DNA from: Chloroflexota bacterium
Lineage (GTDB): Bacteria > Chloroflexota > Anaerolineae > Promineifilales > Promineifilaceae
Reading direction: 5' to 3'
Assembly: GCA_013112725.1 (NCBI GenBank)
Contig: JABFFZ010000016.1
Span: forward strand, 1-64,000
DNA: 64,000 bases
Shown here: in pieces, positions 25,384-34,260 of the stretch
Numbering within the stretch: the first letter of the stretch is position 1
How the letters are laid out: each line of letters starts with the position of its first letter
The notes under the pieces: model-generated
Databases searched by the model: none
Seen by the model: only the letters and a program-made list of their open reading frames with translations
What the model was told of the DNA's origin: nothing
Made by a program: the position numbers and the translations under genes

Positions 25384-27225
25384 TCACCCGCTCACTGCAT
25401 CACCCACCGGCAGTCCGGCCAACTGCATAATTTTCAGTGCATTGGTGGTGGGACAGGGGCCGGGGTGGAGGGTGTAGTCGAAGACCATACGGCCGTCGGC
25501 CACGTCATCCCGAAAATGATAGTTGTGGATACGGTCGTTTTCTTCGGCCAGGTGTACCAGTTCCAGGTCATGGGTGGCAATGAGTCCCAGGCCGCTGCTT
25601 TCGGCCAGGGCGCGGATGTAGGCGCGGCTGCCGATCAACCGTTCCCGGTTGTTGGTACCCCGGAAAATTTCGTCAATCAGGAAGAGTAACGGCCGTGCCT
25701 TATCCATTTGCAGCGCCGTCAACAATTGTTGCAGCCGCCGCACTTCAGCGTAAAAGAAGGAGAATCCGTCGGTGATGGAGTCGGCCACGCGGATGGAGGC
25801 AAAGAGGCGGAACAGTGACGTGTGCATCTCGGTTGCCAGCACCGGCCCACCGGCATAGGCCAGCGCCAGATTGACGCCGATGGTGCGCAAAAAGGTGCTT
25901 TTCCCGGCCATATTGGAGCCGGTAATGATGTAGACGGTTCCGGGGCCGCTGATGGTCATGTCGTTGCAGACGCGCGTTGGCGGTGAGACCAACGGATGCC
26001 CCATCTGCTGTGCTGCAAAATGGCTGCCACTTTCCGTAATGGTGGGAAAGGTGGCCGTATCCGGGTTGAGCCAGGCGAAAGTGGCTAAACTGTTGAGTGC
26101 TTCTAATTCGTGCCACACGTCTAACCAGGTAGGCATCCGTTCGGCTAAATCCTGGCGGCAGCGGGCAATGTGGTACGTAAAAAAGAGATTCCAGGGCACA
26201 AACACATTGAGAATGAAACCTGATATCGGATTCTGGGCCGCGCCTACCCCGGCGGAAAGGCGAATCACGCGCCGGATGAATTGCGACGGCCGTGCGGCTT
26301 CATCGTGAAATGGGGCGCACAGAGTTTGTAGATGAGGGGTATGGCCAATGCGGTCATTTTCCAAAAAGCCAAAGACCACTTGGGTCGTTTCCAGTGCGTC
26401 TTGCAGTGTCAGGGTGTCGCGCAGTAGCGTACTGGTCTGGCGAAAACCCCACAGCAGATAAAAGCCCAGGTAAAGCGGCCAGGTGATGAGCGAGAGGTCA
26501 GGTAATCCGATTGCCGGAAAGACAAAACCGGCCACGATGTTCAAAGCTGCCAGCCCCGATAGCACCAGGAGTGGGCGGCGATACCGCGTTGGGGGGATGG
26601 TTTTAGATAGCCAATTGGTTAGCGCCTGACCGGAAAAACGGCCGTTGCGGTTGACCAACATGTTTTGCAGCGCCAACCGGTCGCGGAAGCGAAACTGCGG
26701 CGTTAATTCGGCGACTAATGCCTGCCGTTGGGCGATGAGGGCCGGGTCGGGGTTTGTTTCTAGCAACCAATCACGCAGCCGCTCGCTACCTTGTTGGCTC
26801 ACCGCCGTGTCCAACAACTGGTGCAGCGAGCGTGCGCCCACCAGGTCAAGGTCATGGGCAAAAGGGTGTTCCAGCCGTTCAGGGGGTGGCAGTGGTGGGG
26901 GCAGGTTGGCCCAATCCAACGCCAGGCGGGCCAGGTGGCTCTGTTTGATGACGTGGTAAAGGTGGAGGTGGGTCACGGCCGTGTCCACCCGGCGATGCCA
27001 GATGACCATCGCTATAAACGGGATAAAGGCGAGGGCCGTTACCGGTAGCCATACCATTGCCCCTCGCTCAAAAAAGGTGATCCCGCTGACCACGGCTGCC
27101 AGCACAAATGCCAATAACCGGAAATGGATGATCTGGCTCGCCCGTTCCTGTTTTTCTTTGTGAGCGGCCGCCAATCGCTGCGCCTGGTTTTCTAACGCTT
27201 TTTTCCTCTTTGCTGCCTTTGTCAC
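25384..27225 (-). CDS. Membrane-anchored MutS-family ATPase
   Basis: 613 residues. The N-terminus is basic and coiled-coil-like, followed by hydrophobic pairs near residues 35-75 and 205-260. A MutS-like clamp/lever helical region leads to a C-terminal MutS ATPase: Walker A TGSNMAGKSTFLRTIG, Walker B LLFLIDEIFRGTNNRER and IATHDLELVHLAE. It lacks the mismatch-recognition domain I and the Smr nuclease domain, so it is neither MutS1 nor MutS2. It belongs to the group of MutS-like ATPases with membrane segments, whose role is unknown. A GTG start is used, with AAGGTG upstream. It is divergent from the conventional citrate synthase. Confidence 0.85.
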   Translation of the reverse strand: MTKAAKRKKALENQAQRLAAAHKEKQERASQIIHFRLLAFVLAAVVSGITFFERGAMVWLPVTALAFIPFIAMVIWHRRVDTAVTHLHLYHVIKQSHLARLALDWANLPPPLPPPERLEHPFAHDLDLVGARSLHQLLDTAVSQQGSERLRDWLLETNPDPALIAQRQALVAELTPQFRFRDRLALQNMLVNRNGRFSGQALTNWLSKTIPPTRYRRPLLVLSGLAALNIVAGFVFPAIGLPDLSLITWPLYLGFYLLWGFRQTSTLLRDTLTLQDALETTQVVFGFLENDRIGHTPHLQTLCAPFHDEAARPSQFIRRVIRLSAGVGAAQNPISGFILNVFVPWNLFFTYHIARCRQDLAERMPTWLDVWHELEALNSLATFAWLNPDTATFPTITESGSHFAAQQMGHPLVSPPTRVCNDMTISGPGTVYIITGSNMAGKSTFLRTIGVNLALAYAGGPVLATEMHTSLFRLFASIRVADSITDGFSFFYAEVRRLQQLLTALQMDKARPLLFLIDEIFRGTNNRERLIGSRAYIRALAESSGLGLIATHDLELVHLAEENDRIHNYHFRDDVADGRMVFDYTLHPGPCPTTNALKIMQLAGLPVGDAVSG

Positions 27226-27330
27226 TTTGCACCTTTGTGTTGAGATAATTACCCTGATTGTAGCCCATGATGTATTGATTGTAAAATCAACATTGACAAC
27301 ATAAAATCAACCTAATATCCTTGTGAGGCC

Positions 27331-27363
27331 AGACCCTAAGGGTTTCAAAAACCTTTAGGGTCT
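27331..27363 (+). promoter_or_regulatory. Leader hairpin upstream of citrate synthase
   Basis: AGACCCTAAGGGTTT and AAACCTTTAGGGTCT form a 15-base stem with one mismatch and a 3-base loop, just before the AGGAG of the citrate synthase gene. It could act on transcription or mRNA stability; there is no T-run. Confidence 0.7.
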
Positions 27364-27387
27364 AGACCAACAAGGAGCAATTTGCTT

Positions 27388-28518
27388 ATGAAGAACAGCA
27401 CAAATTTTGTCCCTGGACTGGAAGGGGTGGTAGCCGCAGAGACGCGGTTGAGCCATGTGGATGGTCTGGCGGGTGAATTGGTCATCGGCGGTTTTCCGCT
27501 GGCGGAACTGGCGGCGAATGCCACCTTTGAGGAGACGGTGTACTTGTTGTGGTACGGCCGTCTCCCCACCGCCGTCGAACTCACCACTTTCCAGCCCAAA
27601 TTGGCGGCCTACCGCACCATCCCCCCGGCCACCCTGGCTCTCTTACAATCCGTTGCCGCCGAAAACGCGCCAGCGATGGATGCCTTGCGCATTGGTGCGG
27701 GCACGCTCAGCCTGGGCGTGCCCAATGAGCAACTGGCGTTGGCTATTGTGGCCCGCTTCCCGACTATTGTGGCCGCCTATTGGCGTTTCCTGCAAGGGCA
27801 GTCGCCGATTGCGCCGCGCGCCGATCTGAGCCATGCTGCCAATTACCTCTATATGCTGACCGGCGAGGAGCCGAGTGCAGCACGGGTGCGGGGCCTGGAA
27901 ACGTACCTGAATACGGTGGTGGATCATGGGCTGAACGCTTCCACCTTTGCCGCCAGGGTGATTATTGCTACCAATTCAGACCTGGTTTCGGCCGTGACCG
28001 GAGCGGTGGGGGCGCTGAAGGGGCCGCTGCATGGCGGCGCACCCGGCCCGGCGCTGGATACGGTGTTTGAAATTGGCACGCCGGAACGGGCGGAGCTAGT
28101 TTTGCGCGCCAAACTGGACGCGGGTGAACGGTTGATGGGCTTCGGCCACCGCATTTACAAGGTGCGCGACCCCCGCGCCGAAGTGTTGGCGGCAGCGGCG
28201 GAGCAAATGTTTGCCGCCGATGGTGACTTGGCGTTGTATGAGCTGGCGAAGGAGGTAGAGGCGACGGCCGTGACCCTTCTGGCCGAATACAAAGCGGGCC
28301 GCAATTTGCAAACGAACGTGGAATTTTATACCGCTCTGCTGCTGCACGGATTGGGGCTGGAGACCGACCTCTTTACACCCACCTTTGCTATCAGTCGCGC
28401 TGCCGGTTGGATTGCCCATTGTTTAGAGCAGCAGCGATACGGTCGTCTCATTCGCCCGCAGTCTGCCTACATTGGCGAGAAGGGGCTTGCCTGGCAGCCG
28501 ATTTCGATGAGGGGCTGA
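27388..28518 (+). CDS. Citrate synthase (citrate/2-methylcitrate synthase family)
   Basis: 376 residues that condense acetyl-CoA (or propionyl-CoA) with oxaloacetate. Motifs are DHGLNASTFAARVI with catalytic His, GPLHGGAPGPALD, GFGHRIYKVRDPRAE with the second His, and TNVEFYTALLLHGLGL. The last position has Glu where pig citrate synthase has catalytic Asp375; Glu occurs there in some bacterial family members. ATG 27388 is chosen because AGGAG sits ten bases upstream; a TTG two codons earlier is too close. A strong hairpin lies in the leader. It is divergent from the MutS-like gene. Confidence 0.9.
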   Translation: MKNSTNFVPGLEGVVAAETRLSHVDGLAGELVIGGFPLAELAANATFEETVYLLWYGRLPTAVELTTFQPKLAAYRTIPPATLALLQSVAAENAPAMDALRIGAGTLSLGVPNEQLALAIVARFPTIVAAYWRFLQGQSPIAPRADLSHAANYLYMLTGEEPSAARVRGLETYLNTVVDHGLNASTFAARVIIATNSDLVSAVTGAVGALKGPLHGGAPGPALDTVFEIGTPERAELVLRAKLDAGERLMGFGHRIYKVRDPRAEVLAAAAEQMFAADGDLALYELAKEVEATAVTLLAEYKAGRNLQTNVEFYTALLLHGLGLETDLFTPTFAISRAAGWIAHCLEQQRYGRLIRPQSAYIGEKGLAWQPISMRG

Positions 28519-28660
28519 GGGGACGATTTTGGCTCGCTCCTGTATACAAACGGCTGATCAAGCAAGCATCTCTGATCACCTTCTTCCTCGGTTCTCAGGC
28601 AGTTTTCACGGTAGTTGCCGCCATCGTTGGCGTTTACATTTATAAAGCTGTGGATTGGAA

Positions 28661-29641
28661 TTATTGAGCAGGTAGGTGGGCCAGAAATTCGTCCAGGGTT
28701 ACGGCCGTGACCGCCTGGCGGTGTAAGGTTTTAAGTGCATCGGGGTCAGTTAGAGATTCTACTTCTACCACCACATGCTTGGGCACGGCGCCAAATCGTA
28801 TCTGGAGTGTGTCTAAAATCATAGCTTGCAGCCCTTGTTGCAGCCCTTGTTGCAACCCTTGTTCCATGCCTCGTCTCAGTCCCCGTTCAGTGGCCAGGCG
28901 TTCCACACTGCTGACATAAGGTTTCCGCTCGTGTTCTTCGTAAGTGGTTACATCGGTCATAAATTGTTCCTCCAACTCTGGTGGTAAGGTCATAAGCCAA
29001 TCAATAAACCGGAAGAGGTCCAAAATTTCCTGGTGATGATAGCCCCGATGGTACAGCATTTTTGCCAGGTTCAGCTTTGCCGCATAGCGTTCTGTGGGAT
29101 TTTGACGAGTAGCCAATGTCTGCAAATGGGTCATGGTGACTACCGCAAACGGATTGTTATTGGCTACCAATGCTTCCCAATCTACCTCATAGTCTAGCAG
29201 TTTTGCCGTGGGAAAGTCTAGCAACACATGGCAGCCAAAAAGCTCGTATTTGAATTGGTGTGGTCGCCAGGAGTGGTTGGTGTCGGTCAAAATTGCCATG
29301 CTGGCAACATGTCGTTGATAACGATCGAACAGACGGTAATTATAGATGTACATGCGTTCGGTAAAGGTAGTTTCTGGTTGGCCCTGTATCTCCACGTGAA
29401 TCAATACCCAGGCTTCACGGCCGTCCCCTTTTTTTGTCACCTACACCAGTTTATCTACACGACGGACGCCGGTTTCTGCTTCGCGTACCACTTGTTGTAG
29501 CTCTTTGTCCAGGAATTTGTATCCTTGTGCCCAATCAATCATGTGATGAGCTTTGGGAAAATAGAAGGCCATGAATTCTGGGAAGAAGCGTTCGAGAACC
29601 TCTTTCTAGGGGGAATCATAATCGGCTGGCAGTATTTCCAT
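28661..29641 (-). pseudogene. Rpn/PD-(D/E)XK-type nuclease gene with two in-frame amber codons
   Basis: From the ATG at 29639-29641 one frame of 326 codons runs to 28661, interrupted only by TAG at codon 12 (29606-29608) and codon 67 (29441-29443). The reading is MEILPADYDSP, stop, KEVLERFFPEFMAFYFPKAHH, then GYKFLDKELQQVVREAE and RRVDKLV, stop, VTKKGDGREAWVLIHVEIQGQ. Relatives read DSPWKEVLE and DKLVKVW at these points, so a Trp (TGG) and probably a Lys codon have become TAG. The nuclease core (HVEIQGQ) and the MEQGLQQGLQQGLQ repeat near the C-terminus are typical of this transposase/recombination-promoting nuclease family. The 259-codon downstream part remains open. It follows the FAD-oxidase gene by five bases. 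Confidence 0.82.
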
Positions 29642-29646
29642 GTCCA

Positions 29647-30918
29647 CTATGATACCAAATCTTTGAAACGATAGTATTGCGCGGCGAAGGGGAGGAACCA
29701 GGGGCGGTTGCGGTAGAAAAAGCGCACATCTTCGGGGATTTCCTGGAAGGGGCTATGGCGGATCTGCCCGGCAAGCAGCTTGCCCACTTCCGTGCCCACG
29801 TAGGTGGCAATGGAAAGGCCGTGCCCGCAATAACCGAAGGCATAATGAATGCCCTCAACGCGGCCAATGTGCGGCATCAAATCGAACGTAAGGCCTAATT
29901 GCCCCGTCCAGGTGTGGGTGATGGGCACATCGGCCAGTTCGGGAAAGGCGTGGTTCATGCTGGCGCGCAGCCGCCGGGCGCTTTCCTGCGGATCCAGGTC
30001 TACACTGAGGTTGTTACGGCCACCCCAGAGCATACGGCCGTCGGGCGTCAGCCGAAAATAGTGCAAAAAGTTCTGCGTGGTGTAAAACATGCGCCCTTTT
30101 GGACTTAGTTTCACTTGTTGGTCGGCAGGCAGTGGTTTGGTGACGATGATATAGCTGCCGACGGGGAAGATTTTGGGTTTCAGTTGTGGTACCAGCCGGT
30201 CGGTGTAGCCGTTGGTGGCGATAAGGACTTCTTTGGCGTTCACACTGCCATTTTTTGTGTGAACCAGGAAACGGGTGGGTAGCCTTTCGATACGCTGCAC
30301 GTCAGCGTTTTCGCAGAGGTGGGCGCCATACTTAGCGGCGACCTGTGCCAGGCCATAGACGTATCGGGCCGGTTGCAGGCCGCCGCTGTAGGGATCGGCC
30401 AGGCCGCCAAAATAGACGCCGGAGCCAATTTCATTGCGTAAATCGCTGGGAGCCACCAGGGCGGTTTCGTGGCCGAATTCTTCTTTAAGCCACTGGCTGG
30501 ATTGTTTCTGGTTTTCAAAGTGGCTGGCTTTGGCCGCCAGGGCAATGTGGCCGTTGCGCTGCCAATCGCAATCAATCCCTTCCTCGCGCACGAGCTGGTC
30601 AATCAGGTCAATGGCGTCCAGAGAGGCTTGCCAGAACTGGTGGGCGTAGTCACGGCCGTAAGCCTGATAAATTTGTTTTAACGGTCGTTTGATGCCTGGT
30701 GTGGCCATGCCGCCATTGCGCGAACTGGCCCCCCAGCCGATGGTGTGCCGCTCCAAGACGGCCACTGTTGCTCCCGCCTTTGCCAGCACCCGCGCTGCAT
30801 TTAGCCCGGTATAGCCGCTGCCAACAATGGCTACATCTACCTGATCAGGCAAGTTTGCCGCCACCGGCAAATCGGCCGGGCGGGGGAATTGGTCTGTCCA
30901 GAAGGGGGTGGTTTTCAT
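29647..30918 (-). CDS. FAD-dependent amine oxidoreductase (PuuB/DAO family)
   Basis: A 423-residue flavoprotein of the D-amino-acid oxidase fold. VAIVGSGYTGLNAARVLAKAG binds FAD; IGWGASSRNGGMATPG is the conserved active-site stretch of gamma-glutamylputrescine oxidase-like enzymes; VLIATNGYTD and the C-terminal FGYCGHGLSIATYVG complete the FAD site. It probably oxidises a primary or secondary amine. The neighbouring aminotransferase, Lrp regulator and Pot-type importer suggest polyamine or related amine catabolism, but a glutamylputrescine pathway (puuA) is not in the window. The ATG directly follows the CCAATTAC repeat. Confidence 0.85.
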   Translation of the reverse strand: MKTTPFWTDQFPRPADLPVAANLPDQVDVAIVGSGYTGLNAARVLAKAGATVAVLERHTIGWGASSRNGGMATPGIKRPLKQIYQAYGRDYAHQFWQASLDAIDLIDQLVREEGIDCDWQRNGHIALAAKASHFENQKQSSQWLKEEFGHETALVAPSDLRNEIGSGVYFGGLADPYSGGLQPARYVYGLAQVAAKYGAHLCENADVQRIERLPTRFLVHTKNGSVNAKEVLIATNGYTDRLVPQLKPKIFPVGSYIIVTKPLPADQQVKLSPKGRMFYTTQNFLHYFRLTPDGRMLWGGRNNLSVDLDPQESARRLRASMNHAFPELADVPITHTWTGQLGLTFDLMPHIGRVEGIHYAFGYCGHGLSIATYVGTEVGKLLAGQIRHSPFQEIPEDVRFFYRNRPWFLPFAAQYYRFKDLVS

Positions 30919-30920
30919 GG

Positions 30921-30986
30921 GGTAATTGGGTAATTGAGTAATTTGGAAGGCGGGCTAATTACCCAATTACTTAATTACGTAATTAC
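30921..30986. repeat. Intergenic word-repeat hairpin, unit TAATTGGG / TAATTACG
   Basis: It starts at the TAA stop of the aminotransferase (GGG AAG TAA TTA CGT on the coding strand) and ends three bases before the ATG of the oxidase. The arms are complementary over about 25 bases with a short central spacer. Confidence 0.9.
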
Positions 30987-32299
30987 TTCCCTAACACATG
31001 CTTCAACCCATCTTCAAATACTTGCAAGGTGGTAGCTGCGTTTTCTTCGGTGTGGTCGGAGCAGAGGAAATAGGGTTCCAGGCCATCTGCTTCGGGTAAG
31101 ACGCCATGCTCGATCATGTACCGGGTAATTTCCTCGTACATGTCCCAATCCGCCTTGTGCAGATCGCGCCAGTCGTACATCGGTTCGTCGGTCATCAGGG
31201 CATAGCCGAACATGGCGGGTACGCCGTTGATGACGTGAGGCACGTTGTGGCGGGTGAGGATTTCATGGTAGCCATCCATGATCATGCGGCCGACTTTCTC
31301 GATTTTGGGGAATACCTGGCCGGTTTGCATATATTCCAGCACGGCATCGGCCGCGGCGGTAGAGACTGTGTTGCCGGTGTATGTGCCCCCCTGGAATACT
31401 TTGCCAGGGGCGATGTTCATCATAATTTCCCGTTTGCCGCCAATGGCGGCGATAGGATAGCCGTTGCCTAACGCTTTGGCATAGGTGGAGATGTCTGGGA
31501 TGACGCCGAATGTTTCCCGCGCACCGCCGGCAGCGATGCGGAAACCGGTTTTTACTTCGTCAAAGATGAGGAGGATGCCGTATTGATCACATTGTTCGCG
31601 CACAAATTCCAGGAAGCCGGGGCGGGGCATGATGGCGTTGCCGTTGCCCAGGATGGGTTCCATAATAATGGTAGCCACCTGGTCGCCCTTTTCTTGCAGG
31701 AAATCGCCCAGGATTTCTACGTCGTTGAAGGGAAGCACCTGAATGAGATCGCGCATGACTTCAGGGATGCCCCAACTCATTTTGTAGGCGGTGGGGCGCT
31801 GGCGGTTGCCTACTTTTTCGGGGTTGCCGCCGGCCGTTGACCAGAGGGTGTAATCGTGCGCGCCGTGGTAGCTGCCTTCAAATTTAACTACCAGGTCACG
31901 GCCAGTGTACCCTCGCGCCAGGCGCAGGGCGTGCATGGTACATTCGGAGCCGGTGTTGGTCAGGCGCACCATTTCCACGCCGGGCGCCATGTCAATAATG
32001 CGTTCGGCTACTCTGACTTCCAGTTCTTGGGTGGAGGCAAAGCTGATGCCGTGATCAATGGCGGCTTTGACACGGCCGTTTACAAACGGATCGGTGTGCC
32101 CCAGGATGATGGGGCCAAAACCCAGGCGGTAATCTATGTATTTACGGCCGTCAAAGTCGAACACATATTGATCTTGCGCGTCCGCTACGACGGGCGTATT
32201 GTAATCGTCGTGGTAGCGAAAGTTGGAGTTGACGCCATAAGGTAGCACCTTTTTGGCGCGTTCAAAAAATTCGTGGGATTTGGGGCCTTGGTAGGGCAT
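30983..32299 (-). CDS. Class III aminotransferase (glutamate-1-semialdehyde aminomutase-like)
   Basis: A 438-residue PLP enzyme. Visible are TNTGSECTMHALRLARGYTG (phosphate loop), FEGSYHGAHDYTLW, LLIFDEVKTGFR (Asp contacting the PLP ring nitrogen) and STYAKALGNGYP with the Schiff-base Lys. The overall shape is close to HemL, but the context (amine oxidase, Lrp, polyamine importer, no heme genes) argues for a catabolic omega-aminotransferase acting on an amine or amino acid. The substrate is unknown. Divergent from the Lrp-family gene, with a shared 155-base region containing palindromes. Confidence 0.87.
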   Translation of the reverse strand: MPYQGPKSHEFFERAKKVLPYGVNSNFRYHDDYNTPVVADAQDQYVFDFDGRKYIDYRLGFGPIILGHTDPFVNGRVKAAIDHGISFASTQELEVRVAERIIDMAPGVEMVRLTNTGSECTMHALRLARGYTGRDLVVKFEGSYHGAHDYTLWSTAGGNPEKVGNRQRPTAYKMSWGIPEVMRDLIQVLPFNDVEILGDFLQEKGDQVATIIMEPILGNGNAIMPRPGFLEFVREQCDQYGILLIFDEVKTGFRIAAGGARETFGVIPDISTYAKALGNGYPIAAIGGKREIMMNIAPGKVFQGGTYTGNTVSTAAADAVLEYMQTGQVFPKIEKVGRMIMDGYHEILTRHNVPHVINGVPAMFGYALMTDEPMYDWRDLHKADWDMYEEITRYMIEHGVLPEADGLEPYFLCSDHTEENAATTLQVFEDGLKHVLGK

Positions 32300-32360
32300 G
32301 GGATTTCTCCGTACTCCGTTATCGGTGATTGCTTAGCCGATGGCGGATGTGATCTGGTAA

Positions 32361-32377
32361 ATTACGAGATTCGTAAT
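32361..32377. promoter_or_regulatory. Candidate Lrp operator
   Basis: Perfect inverted repeat ATTACGA-GAT-TCGTAAT between the divergent aminotransferase and Lrp-family genes. Related half-sites CCGAATATCGTAGG and CCGAAAAATCGTAATGG lie within 60 bases on the Lrp side, as expected for cooperative Lrp binding. Confidence 0.6.
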
Positions 32378-32454
32378 AAAATAAGAGTTGACTCCGAATA
32401 TCGTAGGAATTTGGGGAATCATACCGAAAAATCGTAATGGTGGCAAGAGGTGAT

Positions 32455-32919
32455 ATGGATAATCTGGATTTGGCGATTATTGAACAGTTGCAGCGAGACG
32501 GCCGTAAACCGTTTACCGAGATTGCCAAAGAACTAAATGTAACGGAGGGGACGGTGCGTAATCGAGTGGGGCGTCTGCTAGAAAGTCAGGCTTTGCAAAT
32601 TATTGGCGTCATTGACCCCCACAAAATTGGGTATGATGCGCCGGCCTGGATCGGGGTGACCGTGCAGGCGCCTTATCTGGAACAGGCGGCCGTGAGCATT
32701 GCCACCCTGCCGGAAGTCAGCTATCTTATTATGGTCTCCGGTGAGTATGATTTGATCGTTGAAGTTCTTTGCAGAAATCGGGAACATCTGGCATTATTCT
32801 TGCGTGACAACTTGCAGAATGTGGTGGGCGTGCAGCGCACCCAAACCTTTTTTATTTTGCATACTTACAAAATGGCGCACGGGGCGCGGCCTGTGGTTCC
32901 GGCAGTCGGTAATCAGTAA
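32455..32919 (+). CDS. Lrp/AsnC-family transcriptional regulator
   Basis: 154 residues. The N-terminal AsnC-type helix-turn-helix is DNLDLAIIEQLQRDGRKPFTEIAKELNVTEGTVRNRVGRL; the C-terminal RAM ligand-binding domain includes VSYLIMVSGEYDLIVEVLCRN. Such proteins bind amino acids or related metabolites and control nearby transport and catabolic genes. AGAGGTGAT before the ATG at 32455 decides the start. It is divergent from the aminotransferase and directly upstream of potA, so it probably controls both sides of the amine locus. Confidence 0.92.
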   Translation: MDNLDLAIIEQLQRDGRKPFTEIAKELNVTEGTVRNRVGRLLESQALQIIGVIDPHKIGYDAPAWIGVTVQAPYLEQAAVSIATLPEVSYLIMVSGEYDLIVEVLCRNREHLALFLRDNLQNVVGVQRTQTFFILHTYKMAHGARPVVPAVGNQ

Positions 32920-32920
32920 A

Positions 32921-32974
32921 CGATATTCGGCAGTGGTTCTCGACCGATAACCGATTACCGATAACCGATTACCG
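32921..32974. repeat. Intergenic word repeat, unit ACCGATTACCGATA
   Basis: CCGATAACCGATTACCGATA and a further CCGATTACCGG follow the Lrp stop. A partial complementary arm is formed by the GGTAATCAGTAA around the stop codon. GGAGGAGAGG and the TTG of potA follow. Confidence 0.75.
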
Positions 32975-32992
32975 GTCTATGGAGGAGAGGAA

Positions 32993-34201
32993 TTGGGAAA
33001 AACACCTGAGCATCATGGTTCGGTAGCGGTGGGGGTAGTTGATGTCACGAAGCGGTTTGGGGAGTTTACGGCCGTAGATAACATTTCATTAGATATACGC
33101 GACGGCGAGTTCTTTTCGATGCTGGGGCCAAGCGGCTGTGGCAAGACGACGACGCTGCGCATGATTGCCGGTTTTGAGCAGCCGTCATTGGGCGAGATTT
33201 TCATTCATGGGCAGCCGGTAGCCGGGATTCCCGCTTATAAACGACCGGTAAATACCGTCTTCCAAAACTATGCGCTTTTTCCACACATGACGGTGGCCCA
33301 AAATGTGGCTTTTGGCTTGGAAATGAAAAAGACACCGAAAGCGGAGATTGAACGTCGCGTAGGTGATGTGCTGGATCTGGTGCGGCTGCCCCATTTGCGC
33401 GACCGCCGCCCAAAGCAGCTCTCCGGCGGACAGCAACAGCGTATTGCTCTGGCGCGGGCGCTGGTGAACAAACCAGAGGTGCTGCTGCTGGATGAGCCGT
33501 TGGGGGCGCTGGACTTGAAACTGCGCAAAGCGATGCAGCTAGAACTGAAACAAATCCAGGCGGAAGTGGGCATTACCTTTATTTATGTGACACATGATCA
33601 GGAAGAGGCTTTGACGATGTCGGATCGCATAGCGGTGATGGATGCGGGTATTGTGCAGCAGGTGGGCGCGCCGCGCGAGATTTATGAGTACCCCCAGAAC
33701 CGGTTTGTGGCTGATTTTATCGGTGAGACGAATTTTGTAACTGGCAAGATAGCGGAATTGGGTGAATTTGCGTCCATTGATTTGGGGGGATTGGCGGTGT
33801 TGGGGAATGCGGGCGGCCGTGACGTTGCCCCAGGCGAAGAAATTACCCTGGCGATCCGCCCGGAGAAGATCAACCTTTACCCGCAGGGGGAAGTGGATAT
33901 TATGAAGGCGGGTGTAGATGCCGATGAGTTGGAACAGCTTTTTGGCAGCCAATTACCGGAAGGTAAGGTGGACATGCGCAAGTGGTTGGCGACGGAGAAG
34001 AATAATGTGGTGATTGACGGCCGTATCCAGGAAGCAATCTACATTGGCACCGATACCCGTTACCGCGTGGCGCTGGATAACAACGCCAGCATCTTTGTGC
34101 GTGTACAAAACTTTGGTTCCCGCTATGACCAATTTTTTGACATTGGCAGCACCGTTTACGTCCATTGGGCAGCGGAAAATGCCCAGGTACTGACGGAGTA
34201 A
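32993..34201 (+). CDS. potA: Polyamine-type ABC transporter ATP-binding protein
   Basis: A 402-residue importer ATPase. Walker A is [11 protein letters not shown]-loop [11 protein letters not shown], signature [15 protein letters not shown], Walker [13 protein letters not shown] and H-loop THDQEEAL, all intact. The C-terminal TOBE-type regulatory domain is longer than usual, with an inserted segment (about residues 305-345) between two beta regions. It drives import through PotBC-like permeases. The start is TTG at 32993 after GGAGGAGAGG. First gene of potABCD; the real substrate could be spermidine, putrescine or another amine. Confidence 0.92.
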   Translation: MGKTPEHHGSVAVGVVDVTKRFGEFTAVDNISLDIRDGEFFSMLGPSGCGKTTTLRMIAGFEQPSLGEIFIHGQPVAGIPAYKRPVNTVFQNYALFPHMTVAQNVAFGLEMKKTPKAEIERRVGDVLDLVRLPHLRDRRPKQLSGGQQQRIALARALVNKPEVLLLDEPLGALDLKLRKAMQLELKQIQAEVGITFIYVTHDQEEALTMSDRIAVMDAGIVQQVGAPREIYEYPQNRFVADFIGETNFVTGKIAELGEFASIDLGGLAVLGNAGGRDVAPGEEITLAIRPEKINLYPQGEVDIMKAGVDADELEQLFGSQLPEGKVDMRKWLATEKNNVVIDGRIQEAIYIGTDTRYRVALDNNASIFVRVQNFGSRYDQFFDIGSTVYVHWAAENAQVLTE

Positions 34202-34247
34202 TTGGTTATCGGTCAATCATTCACCGATTACTGTTTACCGATTACCA
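34202..34247. repeat. Intergenic word repeat, unit ACCGATTA
   Basis: TTGGTTATCGGTCAATC pairs with CACCGATTACTGTTTACCGATTACC; it follows the TAA of potA (GAG TAA TTG GTT). Confidence 0.75.
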
Positions 34248-34260
34248 AAACAGAGGGATT

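Noticed and set aside
28407..28667. Small open frame after citrate synthase, with a hydrophobic tail SLITFFLGSQAVFTVVAAIVG
   Set aside because: Most of it overlaps citrate synthase in another frame. The hydrophobic tail in 28550-28660 might be a remnant of a membrane protein, but there is no start or ribosome-binding site to support a gene.
30983..32299. Naming the aminotransferase hemL
   Set aside because: The fold and motifs are close, but no heme genes are near and the amine locus context argues for a catabolic enzyme.
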